A stretch of 64,000 nt of DNA, from positions 62,001 to 126,000 of the forward strand of contig CAVSFZ010000028.1 of NCBI GenBank assembly GCA_963727235.1, written 5' to 3'. The notes under the pieces are model-generated. The model ran no database searches, was not told the origin of the DNA, and saw only the letters and a program-made list of their open reading frames with translations. The translations under genes and the position numbers were made by a program. The stretch comes from CAVPTL01 sp963727235 (GTDB lineage: Bacteria; Actinomycetota; Thermoleophilia; Gaiellales; JAICJC01). Below are positions 25,350 to 33,561 of the stretch, piece by piece. Positions within the stretch are counted from its first letter, which is position 1. Each line of letters opens with the position of its first letter.

Positions 25350-26252
25350 GTGGACTGGGCCGGGACGATCGCGGGGGTGGCCATCCCGCTGAGGGACGAC
25401 CAGTCGATCGATTGGGCCTCGTTCGAAGCCCACCTGGAGACGTTCGTGGGCTGCGGCCTGACCGGCGTGGTGGTCAACGCCGATACCGGCGAGGGGGGAT
25501 TGCTGGCGGCGGACGAGCGTGAGGACGTGCTGCGGTTCGCGGTGCGCCAGATCGGCGACCGCGTACCGGTCACAGCCGGGCTGATCCCCGCCCACACTGC
25601 GGCGGCCGCTGAGAGTGCACGATCGGCGGGCGAGTTGGGAGCTCAGGCGCTCCAGGTCTTTCCCCCACCGGTGTTCATGGGAGCGCCGCTGGCGTGGGAG
25701 CCGGTGGCCGCCTACTACGAGGCGATCGCCGCTGCCACCGACGTCCCCTTGATCGTCTACTCGGCGCCTGCCGGCCTGGGGGTCACCTACGAGATCGACG
25801 TGCTCAAGCGACTGGTCGAGATCCCCGGTGTCGAGGCGATCAAGGAATCCTCGTGGAGCCGGGCGCGATTCGCCGAGGCGGCGGCCGCGTTTGGCGGCGA
25901 CAACCACGACGTGGCGCTGCTGTCGGGCCAGGACACGTTCATCCTGGACTCGCTGATGGGAGGCGCCGACGGGGCGATGCTGGCCGTCGCGGCCTCTGAC
26001 GCCGCGGCCTTCGCGACCCTGTGGACGCGGCGCGGGACGAGTGAGGCCGCACACATCCAGGCCGCCCTCGACCCCTACATCGAGCTCCTGTTCGCGCCGC
26101 CCCTGCGCGACTTCCGGGCCCGGCTGAAGACCGTGCTGGCCAACGACGGGATCATCTCCACGGCCACCGTCCGCTCACCGCTCGCGAGCATCGGCGCCGA
26201 CGAGGCCGCCGTCCTGAACCACACTCTGGCCACAGCCCGCGCGAAGCTGTGA
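25350..26252 (+). CDS. DapA/dihydrodipicolinate synthase family aldolase
   Basis: A 300-residue TIM-barrel class I aldolase of the DHDPS/NAL/KDG family, which forms a Schiff base with pyruvate-type 2-oxo acids. Lys165 in AIKESSW is the Schiff-base lysine, Tyr137 in IVYSAPAG the proton shuttle, and NADTGEGGLL (43-52) the substrate carboxylate loop. GTG at 25350 abuts the TAG of the preceding dehydratase. In context it probably cleaves or dehydrates a 2-keto-3-deoxy acid. Its TGA stop lies in a palindromic repeat. Confidence 0.88.
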   Translation: MDWAGTIAGVAIPLRDDQSIDWASFEAHLETFVGCGLTGVVVNADTGEGGLLAADEREDVLRFAVRQIGDRVPVTAGLIPAHTAAAAESARSAGELGAQALQVFPPPVFMGAPLAWEPVAAYYEAIAAATDVPLIVYSAPAGLGVTYEIDVLKRLVEIPGVEAIKESSWSRARFAEAAAAFGGDNHDVALLSGQDTFILDSLMGGADGAMLAVAASDAAAFATLWTRRGTSEAAHIQAALDPYIELLFAPPLRDFRARLKTVLANDGIISTATVRSPLASIGADEAAVLNHTLATARAKL

Positions 26253-26279
26253 ATAACGGTGCCAGGCACCGTTATTCAC
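26249..26279. repeat. palindromic repeat, copy 4 (AACGGTGCC subtype)
   Basis: Perfect 15-base arms (GTGAATAACGGTGCC and its complement) around a single A. The TGA stop of the DapA-type gene (26250-26252) is read from the left arm. It is followed 13 bases later by copy 5. Confidence 0.9.
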
Positions 26280-26292
26280 CACTGACGCCCTC

Positions 26293-26327
26293 GGTGAATA
26301 ATTGGTGCCTGGCACCAATTATTCACC
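26293..26327. repeat. palindromic repeat, copy 5 (AATTGGTGCC subtype)
   Basis: Perfect 17-base arms (GGTGAATAATTGGTGCC and its complement) around a single T. The TAA stop and last two codons (Gly, Glu) of the GntR gene, which ends at 26319, are read from this copy. With copy 4 it forms a tandem pair between convergent genes. Confidence 0.9.
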
Positions 26328-26969
26328 CGCAGCGCGGGCGAAGGCTGCGACCGCGCGGCCGGTGCCTACCAGGTGCTCACGCACCGCGGCCTCGGCCCGA
26401 TCGCCGTCACGATCGGTCAGGGCGTCGACGATCGCCTTGTGCTCCTTGCGGGCCTGCGCAGTCTTGTGCAGCCGCTGGACATACAGCCGGATATACGGCT
26501 GGGACTGCTCGCGGAAGCGCTGGATCAGCTCCAGCAGCCGAGGCCTGCCCGATGCCTGGTTGATGGCGTCGTGGAACTCGGAGTTGAGCTGCACCCAGCG
26601 GTCGATGTCCTCCTCCTGCTTGCGCATCTCCGCCAGCACCTTGCGCAGGCCGTCCAGCTGCTCGTCCGTCAGCTCCTGGCTGGCGTGCCGCGCCGCCACG
26701 CCCTCCAGCGCCGCCCGGATCTCGTAGATCTCCTCGACCTCGCCGGGGCTGAGCGCCGTCACGATCGCGCCGCGGTGGGGGACGATGGTCACGAATCCCT
26801 CGGCTCCCAGCTGCCGCAGCGCCTCGCGCACCGGCATCCGGCTGACCGAGAACTCGGCCGCCAGCGCATCCTGATCGATGCGGGTGCCGGCCTCCAGCTC
26901 TCCGGCGATGATGCGCACGCGCACCGCGTCGGCGACCGCCTGCTGAATGGTGAGGTGTGTCAGCGCCAT
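26319..26969 (-). CDS. GntR family transcriptional regulator (FadR/FCD subfamily)
   Basis: A 216-residue regulator. The winged HTH (residues 1-70) contains QDALAAEFSVSRMPVREALRQLGAEGFV and PHRGAIVTAL, and the FCD domain (75-210) has EIRAALEGVAARHA, NSEFHDAINQASG and EHKAIVDALTDRD, with Asp/His residues that normally bind a metal and an acid effector. It is the last gene of the E1 alpha-E1 beta-dehydratase-ADH-GntR operon. Matching palindromes at 24219 and 31138 suggest it controls both halves of this sugar-acid module, including itself. Confidence 0.93.
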   Translation of the reverse strand: MALTHLTIQQAVADAVRVRIIAGELEAGTRIDQDALAAEFSVSRMPVREALRQLGAEGFVTIVPHRGAIVTALSPGEVEEIYEIRAALEGVAARHASQELTDEQLDGLRKVLAEMRKQEEDIDRWVQLNSEFHDAINQASGRPRLLELIQRFREQSQPYIRLYVQRLHKTAQARKEHKAIVDALTDRDGDRAEAAVREHLVGTGRAVAAFARAAGE

Positions 26970-26973
26970 GGCA

Positions 26974-27993
26974 TCATGCGAGCATCTCTCCTGGGGCGAC
27001 GATCGACTTGAGGAACTCTGTGGGCGAGCCGGCCAGCAGCGATTCGAATGCCGCGGCGCTCTGGTCGAGCGGAAACACCCGGCTGGAGACGGCCGGCCGC
27101 AGTTGCCCCGACGCCAGCAACTCGACCGCGCGCGCGAACTCGGGGTTGGTGTAGGCGAACGACCCCAGCACCCGCTGCTCGCGCACCACCAGGTCAAACG
27201 CCGGGATGGGCGAGTCCTGATCGTGCATTCCCAGCCACAGCGCTGTCCCGAGCGGCGGCAGCAGCCGCACCGACTCGTGCCGAGTGGCGGATGTCCCGGC
27301 CGCATCGATGGTGATCTCAACTCCTCCCGGCCGCTCACCGACGGCCGCCTCCAGCTGATCCGGCGAGACGACCACATCGGCCACCTCGGCTGCCCCCTCC
27401 CGGCGGCCGGCGTCGACATCGCTCACGGCGATCCATTCGGTGCCGATCAGCCGCAGCATCTGGGCAGCCAGCACGCCGATGGTGCCCGCGCCGAAGACGA
27501 CCGCGGATCGCGGCGCCACCCGGCCGATCAACTCGACCGCATGCACGCAGGTGGCCAGCGGCTCGGCCAGCACCCCGGCCCCGGGATCGACGCCGTCGGG
27601 CAACACGTGCAGGCACTTGGCCGGCACCGACACCAGCTCGCCGAAGCCGCCGGGGCGGGTGCCACCGACCAGCTCGCGATCCTGGCAGACGTTCTCGCGG
27701 CCCGACCGGCACGGCGTGCAGACGCCGCAGGGCACCTGCGGGTTGACCGCGACATTGCGGCCGACCAAGGCCCGGGCGACGCCGCTTCCCACCTCCACCA
27801 CCTCGCCGGTGAGCTCATGGCCCATGATCAGCGGCGGGGCGCGGCGCGGGCTGCGGGTGGCAACTCCGTGCACGTCCGACCCGCAGATGCCCGACGCCGC
27901 CACGCGCACCGTCACCTCGCCCACGGCGGGCAGCTGCGCGGGCACCTCCAGCACCTCGAGCGTTCGCGCCTCCGTGTAGACCAGCGCTCGCAT
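26974..27993 (-). CDS. zinc-dependent alcohol/polyol dehydrogenase (MDR superfamily)
   Basis: A 339-residue sorbitol/threonine dehydrogenase-like enzyme. Cys37 (GICGSD), His59-Glu60 (MGHELTG), four structural cysteines in CGVCTPCRSGRENVC and AVVFGAGTIGVLAAQML are present. VSDVDAGRR after beta-2 indicates NAD preference. ATG at 27993 sits seven bases after the dehydratase stop; GntR follows four bases downstream. In this operon it probably oxidises a hydroxyl of the sugar acid or a 2-keto-3-deoxy intermediate. Confidence 0.9.
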   Translation of the reverse strand: MRALVYTEARTLEVLEVPAQLPAVGEVTVRVAASGICGSDVHGVATRSPRRAPPLIMGHELTGEVVEVGSGVARALVGRNVAVNPQVPCGVCTPCRSGRENVCQDRELVGGTRPGGFGELVSVPAKCLHVLPDGVDPGAGVLAEPLATCVHAVELIGRVAPRSAVVFGAGTIGVLAAQMLRLIGTEWIAVSDVDAGRREGAAEVADVVVSPDQLEAAVGERPGGVEITIDAAGTSATRHESVRLLPPLGTALWLGMHDQDSPIPAFDLVVREQRVLGSFAYTNPEFARAVELLASGQLRPAVSSRVFPLDQSAAAFESLLAGSPTEFLKSIVAPGEMLA

Positions 27994-28000
27994 CGACTCG

Positions 28001-29152
28001 CTACGCAACGCGGTAGTGATTGAGAGCCTCCTCGTCGATCTCCACACCCAGGCCGGGGCCGGGCGGCAGGCCGAACTCGCCGTTGACGATCACCGGCTCC
28101 GGCCCTGCCAGATTGTGCCGCAACTCCGCGTTGGGGTGCAGCTCGGGGTGGCAGTACTCGGTCCAGGGACAGTTGCTGAGAGCGGCCGCGAAGTGGTTGT
28201 TGGCGACCACGCCGATGGTGGTGGCGACCCAGCCGTACGGCACCACCTGACGGCCGCGGGCGGCCGCCGCCTCGGCGACGCGCATCGACTCCGTGAACCC
28301 GACCCTGATCACGCTGGGCTGCACGATGTCCACGTGACCGTGGTCCATCATCTCGATGAACTCGTTGCGGGTCACGAACAGCTCGCCGATGGCCACCGGG
28401 ATCGTCGACCCGTCGGCCACACGGCGGTAGCCCTCGACGTCGTCCAGCCACATCGGCGTCTCGATGAACCCGGGGTCGCAGTCCTCGATTTGCCGCAGGG
28501 TGTGAAGCGCCTCCTTGGGAGACTTCCAGCGATGGCCGACGTCGACCAGCATCGTCATCGCGCCGTTCACGAGCTGCTTCGCACGGTGGGCCATGTCCAC
28601 GATCTGATCGTTGGTCTGAACACAGTCCGACAGCGGCTCGATCTTGTATGCCGGGAAGCCGAGCTCCTGGGAAAATGCGATCTTGCCGAGGTTGGTCTCG
28701 AGCGTCTGGGCATAGTCGGCCGGGCCGAAGTAGAGGCTGCTGTAGGGCACGATCGGGGCGCCCGAGGCGCCACCCAGCAACTCATAGATCGGCTTGTTCT
28801 CGGCCTTGCCCTTGAGATCCCAAAGCGCCACGTCGATCGCCGCCAGCACGGCCACTCCCAGCCCGCGCCGACCCGACATCACGGTCGATCGGTAGATCGA
28901 ATCCCACAGCCGTTGGGGGTGAAGCGGATCCTGCCCGATCAGCAGCTCTTTGATCCCCTGGCTCCAGCTGTGCGAGCCGGGCGAGTCGACCACCGCTTTC
29001 ATCGCGTGCGGCGTGTGGTTGCCCTCCCCGATGCCGGTGATGCCCTCATCGGTCTTGACCCGGACGATGAACGCATCCTGCATCGCATCCGCCGCGGTCG
29101 TATCGATCGAAGGCTTCTGAACCACCATCGCCTCGATGTCGGTGATCTTCAT
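28001..29152 (-). CDS. enolase-superfamily dehydratase (mannonate/galactonate dehydratase-like)
   Basis: A 383-residue enolase-superfamily protein. Metal ligands are Asp204 (LVDVGHRW), Glu231 (IETPMW) and Glu257 (AIGELFV), with YKIEP at 169-173 in place of the usual KxK. The C-terminal TEYCHPELHPN stretch recalls the mannonate/RspA-like subgroup. Its N-terminus is related to the paralogs at 19097 and 21793 (VKTDEGITGIGE, MSGRRG). ATG at 29152 overlaps the E1 beta stop as ATGA. It probably dehydrates an aldonate or related acid; the exact acid cannot be assigned. Confidence 0.85.
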   Translation of the reverse strand: MKITDIEAMVVQKPSIDTTAADAMQDAFIVRVKTDEGITGIGEGNHTPHAMKAVVDSPGSHSWSQGIKELLIGQDPLHPQRLWDSIYRSTVMSGRRGLGVAVLAAIDVALWDLKGKAENKPIYELLGGASGAPIVPYSSLYFGPADYAQTLETNLGKIAFSQELGFPAYKIEPLSDCVQTNDQIVDMAHRAKQLVNGAMTMLVDVGHRWKSPKEALHTLRQIEDCDPGFIETPMWLDDVEGYRRVADGSTIPVAIGELFVTRNEFIEMMDHGHVDIVQPSVIRVGFTESMRVAEAAAARGRQVVPYGWVATTIGVVANNHFAAALSNCPWTEYCHPELHPNAELRHNLAGPEPVIVNGEFGLPPGPGLGVEIDEEALNHYRVA

Positions 29153-30168
29153 GCAGACTCCTCTTCGGTTGCTGGGGCGCCGGCCAGCGCCTGACGGACA
29201 CCGCGCGCCACGCGCTCAGCGTCGGGGATCGCCACCGCCTCGAGGGTCGGTGCCGAAGGTTTGGGGGTATCGGGCGCCGTCACCCTGACGACCGGGCCGT
29301 CGAGGTGCCAGAACCCGCGCTCGGCAGCCTGCGCCGCCACCTCTGCGCCGAATCCACAGGTGCGCACCGCCTCGTGCACGACCACCAGCCGGTTGGTCTT
29401 GGCCAGCGAGGCGTCCACGGTGTCCCAGTCAAACGGCGACAGCCAGCGCGGATCCACCACCTCGGCGTCGATGCCCTCTGCCGCCAGCAGCTCTGCCGCC
29501 TGGAGTGCGACTCCGACCATCCGCGAGAGCGCCACGATGGTGATGTCGCTGCCGTTTCGGACAACCCTCCCGCCGCCGATCTCGGGGATCTCCGCCTCCA
29601 AGTCGACCTCGCCCCGCTGGTCGTAGATGGCGCGATGCTCGATCAGGATGGTGGGGTCGTCGTTTGCGATCGCGGCCAGCAGCATCGTGTAGGCGTCGGC
29701 CGGGTTCGAGGGCAGGCCGACACGCAGCCCTGGGACGTGACACAGCAGCGCCTCCACGCAGCGGGAGTGCTGCGCCGACGAGGAGGTGAGTGAGCCCTGT
29801 TGGGTTCGCACCGTGAACGGGGCGGTCGAGCGCCCGCGGGTCAGCCAGCGCACGTTGGCGGCCTGGTTGACGAGCTGGTCGATGCCGACGAACAGGAAGT
29901 CTGCCCACATGATCTCGACGATCGGGCGGCGGCCCATCATGGCCGCGCCCAGCGCAGCACCGAGCATCGCCGTCTCCGAGATGGGGGTGTCGAACACGCG
30001 GTCGCCGAACTCGTCGGTGAGGCCGCGGGTGACGCCGAACACCCCGCCGGGGGCGGCCACGTCCTCGCCGAAGACGATCGCCTCCGGGTAGGTCTGCATC
30101 GCCCGGTGCATGGCGGCGTTGAGTGCATCGCGATAGGTGATCGCCGATGCCTGCTCAAGCGTAGACAT
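29149..30168 (-). CDS. 2-oxo acid/acetoin dehydrogenase E1 component, beta subunit
   Basis: A 339-residue transketolase-like beta subunit. The pyrimidine-binding part has EDVAAPGGVFGVTRGLTDEFG and DTPISETAMLGAALGAAM; MWADFLFVGIDQLVNQAANVRW is typical of E1 beta; the C-terminal domain has EVVDPRWLSPFDWDTV and VHEAVRTCGFGAEVAA. ATG at 30168 overlaps the alpha-subunit gene by 14 bases. With the alpha subunit it makes a ThDP-dependent decarboxylating E1. No E2 or E3 gene is in the window. Confidence 0.93.
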   Translation of the reverse strand: MSTLEQASAITYRDALNAAMHRAMQTYPEAIVFGEDVAAPGGVFGVTRGLTDEFGDRVFDTPISETAMLGAALGAAMMGRRPIVEIMWADFLFVGIDQLVNQAANVRWLTRGRSTAPFTVRTQQGSLTSSSAQHSRCVEALLCHVPGLRVGLPSNPADAYTMLLAAIANDDPTILIEHRAIYDQRGEVDLEAEIPEIGGGRVVRNGSDITIVALSRMVGVALQAAELLAAEGIDAEVVDPRWLSPFDWDTVDASLAKTNRLVVVHEAVRTCGFGAEVAAQAAERGFWHLDGPVVRVTAPDTPKPSAPTLEAVAIPDAERVARGVRQALAGAPATEEESA

Positions 30169-31111
30169 GCTGCTCCAGCGTTTCGGGGTCTGCGGCAGGC
30201 GCCTCCGCAGCGGTCGCAGCCGCGGCGCGGACGTCTGCGCGGGCCGAGGCCTCCAGCTCGGCCAGGGCGCTCTCGTCGGCAAGCTCTTCGGCCAGGATGG
30301 CGGCGCGCAGCTTGGGAATCGGGTCGGCGTGGGCGGCCCACTCCGCCTTCTCGCCTTCCGGGCGGTAGTGCTCGGGGTCATGCGTGTGGTGTCCGCCGAG
30401 CCGCCGAGCCGCACACACCAGCAGAGTCGGCCCGCCACCCTCGCGCGCGCGAGATGCGGCTTCCAGCACCGCCGCCTGGACGACGCGCGGATCGGTGCCG
30501 TCGACGGCCACGCCGGGAAATCCGTACACCTCGGCGCGCCGCTCCAGCGGCCCTCCGGGAAACATCGACTCGGTCGGCGTGTACTCGGCGTAGCCGTTGT
30601 TCTCGCACACAAACACCACCGGGAGGCTGTAGACGGCGGCGAAGTTCATGGCCTCGTGCACGGCGCCTTGATTGAGCGCTCCGTCACCGAAGGCCGCGAC
30701 CGCGACCCTGCCGGAGCCGTCGTATCGGGCGGCCAGCGCCGAGCCCACGCCGATTGGCACCCCGGCGCCGACGATTCCGCTCTCGCCCAGGAACCCGTGG
30801 TCGGGATCAGCGAAGAAGCCGGCGCCGCCACGGCCGCCGTTGACCCCGGTCTCGCGCCCCATAAACTCTCCGAACAGGGCCTCCAGCGACGTCCCGCAGG
30901 CGATCGCCCAGTGATGGCCGCGGTAGGTCGCATTGACCGTGTCCACGTCCTGCAGCGCCGAACGGGCGCCGACCGCGATCGCCTCGTGGCCGTTGCTGAG
31001 GTGGAGCGAGCAGATGATCGTTCCCCGGCTTCGCAACTGCGCCGCGTGATTCTCGAACTCCCTGATCGTCACCATCTGGCGGTAGGCTGCCACGGTCTCC
31101 GACCCGGTCAT
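30155..31111 (-). CDS. 2-oxo acid/acetoin dehydrogenase E1 component, alpha subunit
   Basis: A 318-residue ThDP-binding alpha subunit. The GDG-x(26)-NN thiamin motif spans FGDGALNQGAVHEAMNF (141-157) to CENNGYAEYTP (169-179); RGHHWAIACG and GRGGAGFFADPDHGFLGESGIVGAGVPIG are typical of PDH/acetoin E1 alpha. ATG at 31111 has AAGGAG upstream. It heads the five-gene operon that ends with GntR, and a GntR-type palindrome lies about 27 bases upstream. Confidence 0.93.
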   Translation of the reverse strand: MTGSETVAAYRQMVTIREFENHAAQLRSRGTIICSLHLSNGHEAIAVGARSALQDVDTVNATYRGHHWAIACGTSLEALFGEFMGRETGVNGGRGGAGFFADPDHGFLGESGIVGAGVPIGVGSALAARYDGSGRVAVAAFGDGALNQGAVHEAMNFAAVYSLPVVFVCENNGYAEYTPTESMFPGGPLERRAEVYGFPGVAVDGTDPRVVQAAVLEAASRAREGGGPTLLVCAARRLGGHHTHDPEHYRPEGEKAEWAAHADPIPKLRAAILAEELADESALAELEASARADVRAAAATAAEAPAADPETLEQHVYA

Positions 31112-31137
31112 CCACGCTCCTTGACTACACCTGAGAT

Positions 31138-31152
31138 TTGATCGATGATCAA
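31138..31152. promoter_or_regulatory. GntR-type operator, site 2 (divergent promoter)
   Basis: TTGATCGATGATCAA is a palindrome with TTGATC/GATCAA arms around GAT. It lies in the 69-base space between the E1 alpha operon (minus) and the SDR operon (plus), so one bound dimer could control both. It shares 13 of 15 bases with site 1 at 24219. Confidence 0.7.
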
Positions 31153-31180
31153 GTCTACACTCTCGGCGGAAGGGGCGAGC

Positions 31181-31936
31181 ATGGCGTGGTTAGAGGGCCG
31201 CACAGCGATCGTGACCGGAGGTGCCGGCGGTATCGGTACCCACATCTGCGAGGAGCTCGCGCGGGAAGGCGCCACCGTCGCCGTGTGGGACATGGACGGC
31301 GCCAAGGCGGCCGAGCTGGCCGCCACAATTCCCAAGGCGCAGGCCTACGAGGTCGACATCACCGATAGCGCGGCCGTCGATCGTACGGTCGCCCAGGTGC
31401 ACGCCGACCACGGCAGCATCGACTCGCTGATCAACAACGCCGGCATCAGCCGGGTGGGCGATCCCACCCACGAGCTGACCGACGAGATCTGGGCCCAGTC
31501 GATCGGCGTGATGCAGACCGGGGTGTTCTACTGCTCCCGCGCCGTCGGCCGGGTGATGATCGAACAGGGGTCGGGCACGGTCGTGAACATCTCGTCGATT
31601 CGCGGCTACTCGGCCAACCCAGGACGGCTGGCGTACTGCGCAGCCAAGGCGGCCGTGATCATCATGACTCAGGTGATGGCGGGCGAGTGGGGCCCACTGG
31701 GCCTACGGGTCAACGCGATCGCCCCCGGGGTGGTGGCAACCGGGATGTGGAAGGAAGAGGTCGCCCGAGGGCTGTACCGGGAGCAGGACTACATCGACAC
31801 GATCCCCTCCCGGCGGCTGGCCGAGCCCAGCGAGATCGGACGGTTGTGTGCCTTCCTGTCCTCGGATGAATGCGCCTACATCAACGGCGAGTGCATCGCC
31901 ATCGACGGGGCGCTGACGCGGATTCCGTCTGGCTGA
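31181..31936 (+). CDS. SDR family oxidoreductase
   Basis: A 251-residue classical SDR with TGGAGGIG, NNAGIS, Ser in NISS and catalytic YCAAK; VWDMD after beta-2 suggests NAD. ATG at 31181 is chosen for its GGAAGGGG Shine-Dalgarno; the earlier ATG at 31145 lies inside the GntR palindrome. It is the first gene of the divergent half of the GntR module and precedes the APC transporter. Confidence 0.9.
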   Translation: MAWLEGRTAIVTGGAGGIGTHICEELAREGATVAVWDMDGAKAAELAATIPKAQAYEVDITDSAAVDRTVAQVHADHGSIDSLINNAGISRVGDPTHELTDEIWAQSIGVMQTGVFYCSRAVGRVMIEQGSGTVVNISSIRGYSANPGRLAYCAAKAAVIIMTQVMAGEWGPLGLRVNAIAPGVVATGMWKEEVARGLYREQDYIDTIPSRRLAEPSEIGRLCAFLSSDECAYINGECIAIDGALTRIPSG

Positions 31937-32085
31937 GTAACTCCGCTTTTCGGCGGTGATTTCAAAGTGTGAAAGCGCGAACCAGATTCGCCTGCGCGAC
32001 GCGTTGAGACCGAGTACACTCGCGCCGCCGTGGCGATCCTCGACACGGTTCGACGGTTCCCGCAAACACTCTGAAAGGAGGGCCA

Positions 32086-33561
32086 ATGGCCGTCTCAGGT
32101 GAGGGAGGGCACCTACCCCCTCAAGAGCAACTGCGCAGCAACGCGCTGGGGCTCTGGCAGTTGGTGATTCTCGGTGTGGCCTACATGGGCCTTGCGCTCA
32201 CGGTCTATTTCAACGTCGGGCTGATGGAAGGCATCACCGGCCCGATCGTTCCGCTTGCATTCGCGGCGGTTGCAATCGCGATGCTCCCCACGGCGGCGAG
32301 CTTTGCCGTTATGAATGCCCGCCGGCCGTCCACCGGCAGCGTATTCACGTGGTTGTGGGAAGCGACCTCACCCCCGATCGGGATCTGGCTCGGCTGGGTG
32401 CTGGTGGTGACATACATCGTCGGATCGATCCTGCAACCGGTTATGTTCGGCTTGTTCTTCAACACCCTGCTCGATTACTTCGGTATCGGAGCGGGCACCT
32501 GGACGGCGGTCATCTCGGGCCTCGGCTCGGTTGTGGTGATCGGTGTGCTGACCAAGAAGGACATCCAGATCTCGGCCAAGGTGACAGGCTACTTCATCGC
32601 CTTCGAGGCCGGGTTCGTGGCAGTGCTTGCGGCCTACATCATCATCAAGCAGGCGATCGACGGAAACCTGTCAGCAGACCCATTCATCTACTCTCACAAC
32701 ACCGCAGGGTGGTCGGGCTTTCAAAACGCGGTGCTGTTCGCGGTGCTGGCGATTGCAGCGTTCGACATCGTCGCTCCCATGGCCGAGGAGACAAAGACAC
32801 CGCGAAACCTCGTGCCCAAGGCGACCATCCTGGTGACGCTCCTGGCGGGCGCCTACTGGGTGTTCACGTCGTACGGCTTCGTCGAGGCGGTGCCGGCAAG
32901 CACGATGGCGAACTACGTATCAAGCGGCGAGTTCACTCCCATCTACCTGGTTGCCGATCACTACATCGGCGTGTTGCGGATCCTGATCCCGCTCACGGGC
33001 ATCACCGCGGTGTTCGCAGCGTTCACCGCAATCTCGATCACGGCGGCGCGAATGCTGTACGCGCTCTCCCGGGAGGGTCTGGCGCCGAAACAGTTCGCTC
33101 AGGTCGATGAGCACAAGACTCCGTGGAACGCGCAGGCGTTCGTGCTGATCTGCTGCGCGGTTCTGCCGATCATCATCGTCCTGTGGCAGGATCAAAAGCC
33201 GTTGAATGCATTCGGCTGGATCGGCGTCTCGTATGTGTTCTATGTGCTGATCCCCTACACGCTCGTGTGCGTGGCCAACATCTTCTACCACCTGCGAGTT
33301 GCCAGGGATCAATTCAACTGGTTCAACAACCTGGTACTGCCGTTGGTCGGCATTGGTATCAATGTCTACATCTTCTATAAGAACTTCCTGCTGACGTTTC
33401 TCATCAACGCCACCGACTTCAAGACCCAGTCAAGCATCGCTTACTTCGGTATCGCTGTGCTCTTGATCCTCGCGGGATTCACCGCTTGGGGTCTCAGCAG
33501 GACGCGCGGCCAGCAGGATCTGTATCACTTCCCCGAGATCTCGGAGGACATAACGGAATGA
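32086..33561 (+). CDS. APC family permease
   Basis: A 491-residue membrane protein with about 12 helices. The helix-1 region LGLWQLVILGVAYMGLALTVYFNVG, RRPSTGSVFTWLWEA after helix 2, and AAFDIVAPMAEETKTPRNLVPKA (the conserved APC helix-6 to cytoplasmic-loop region) are visible. ATG at 32086 follows AAAGGAGG. Its stop overlaps the next SDR as ATGA. The 149 bases upstream contain no gene and may hold its own promoter. It likely imports the acid or amino compound metabolised by this module. Confidence 0.9.
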   Translation: MAVSGEGGHLPPQEQLRSNALGLWQLVILGVAYMGLALTVYFNVGLMEGITGPIVPLAFAAVAIAMLPTAASFAVMNARRPSTGSVFTWLWEATSPPIGIWLGWVLVVTYIVGSILQPVMFGLFFNTLLDYFGIGAGTWTAVISGLGSVVVIGVLTKKDIQISAKVTGYFIAFEAGFVAVLAAYIIIKQAIDGNLSADPFIYSHNTAGWSGFQNAVLFAVLAIAAFDIVAPMAEETKTPRNLVPKATILVTLLAGAYWVFTSYGFVEAVPASTMANYVSSGEFTPIYLVADHYIGVLRILIPLTGITAVFAAFTAISITAARMLYALSREGLAPKQFAQVDEHKTPWNAQAFVLICCAVLPIIIVLWQDQKPLNAFGWIGVSYVFYVLIPYTLVCVANIFYHLRVARDQFNWFNNLVLPLVGIGINVYIFYKNFLLTFLINATDFKTQSSIAYFGIAVLLILAGFTAWGLSRTRGQQDLYHFPEISEDITE

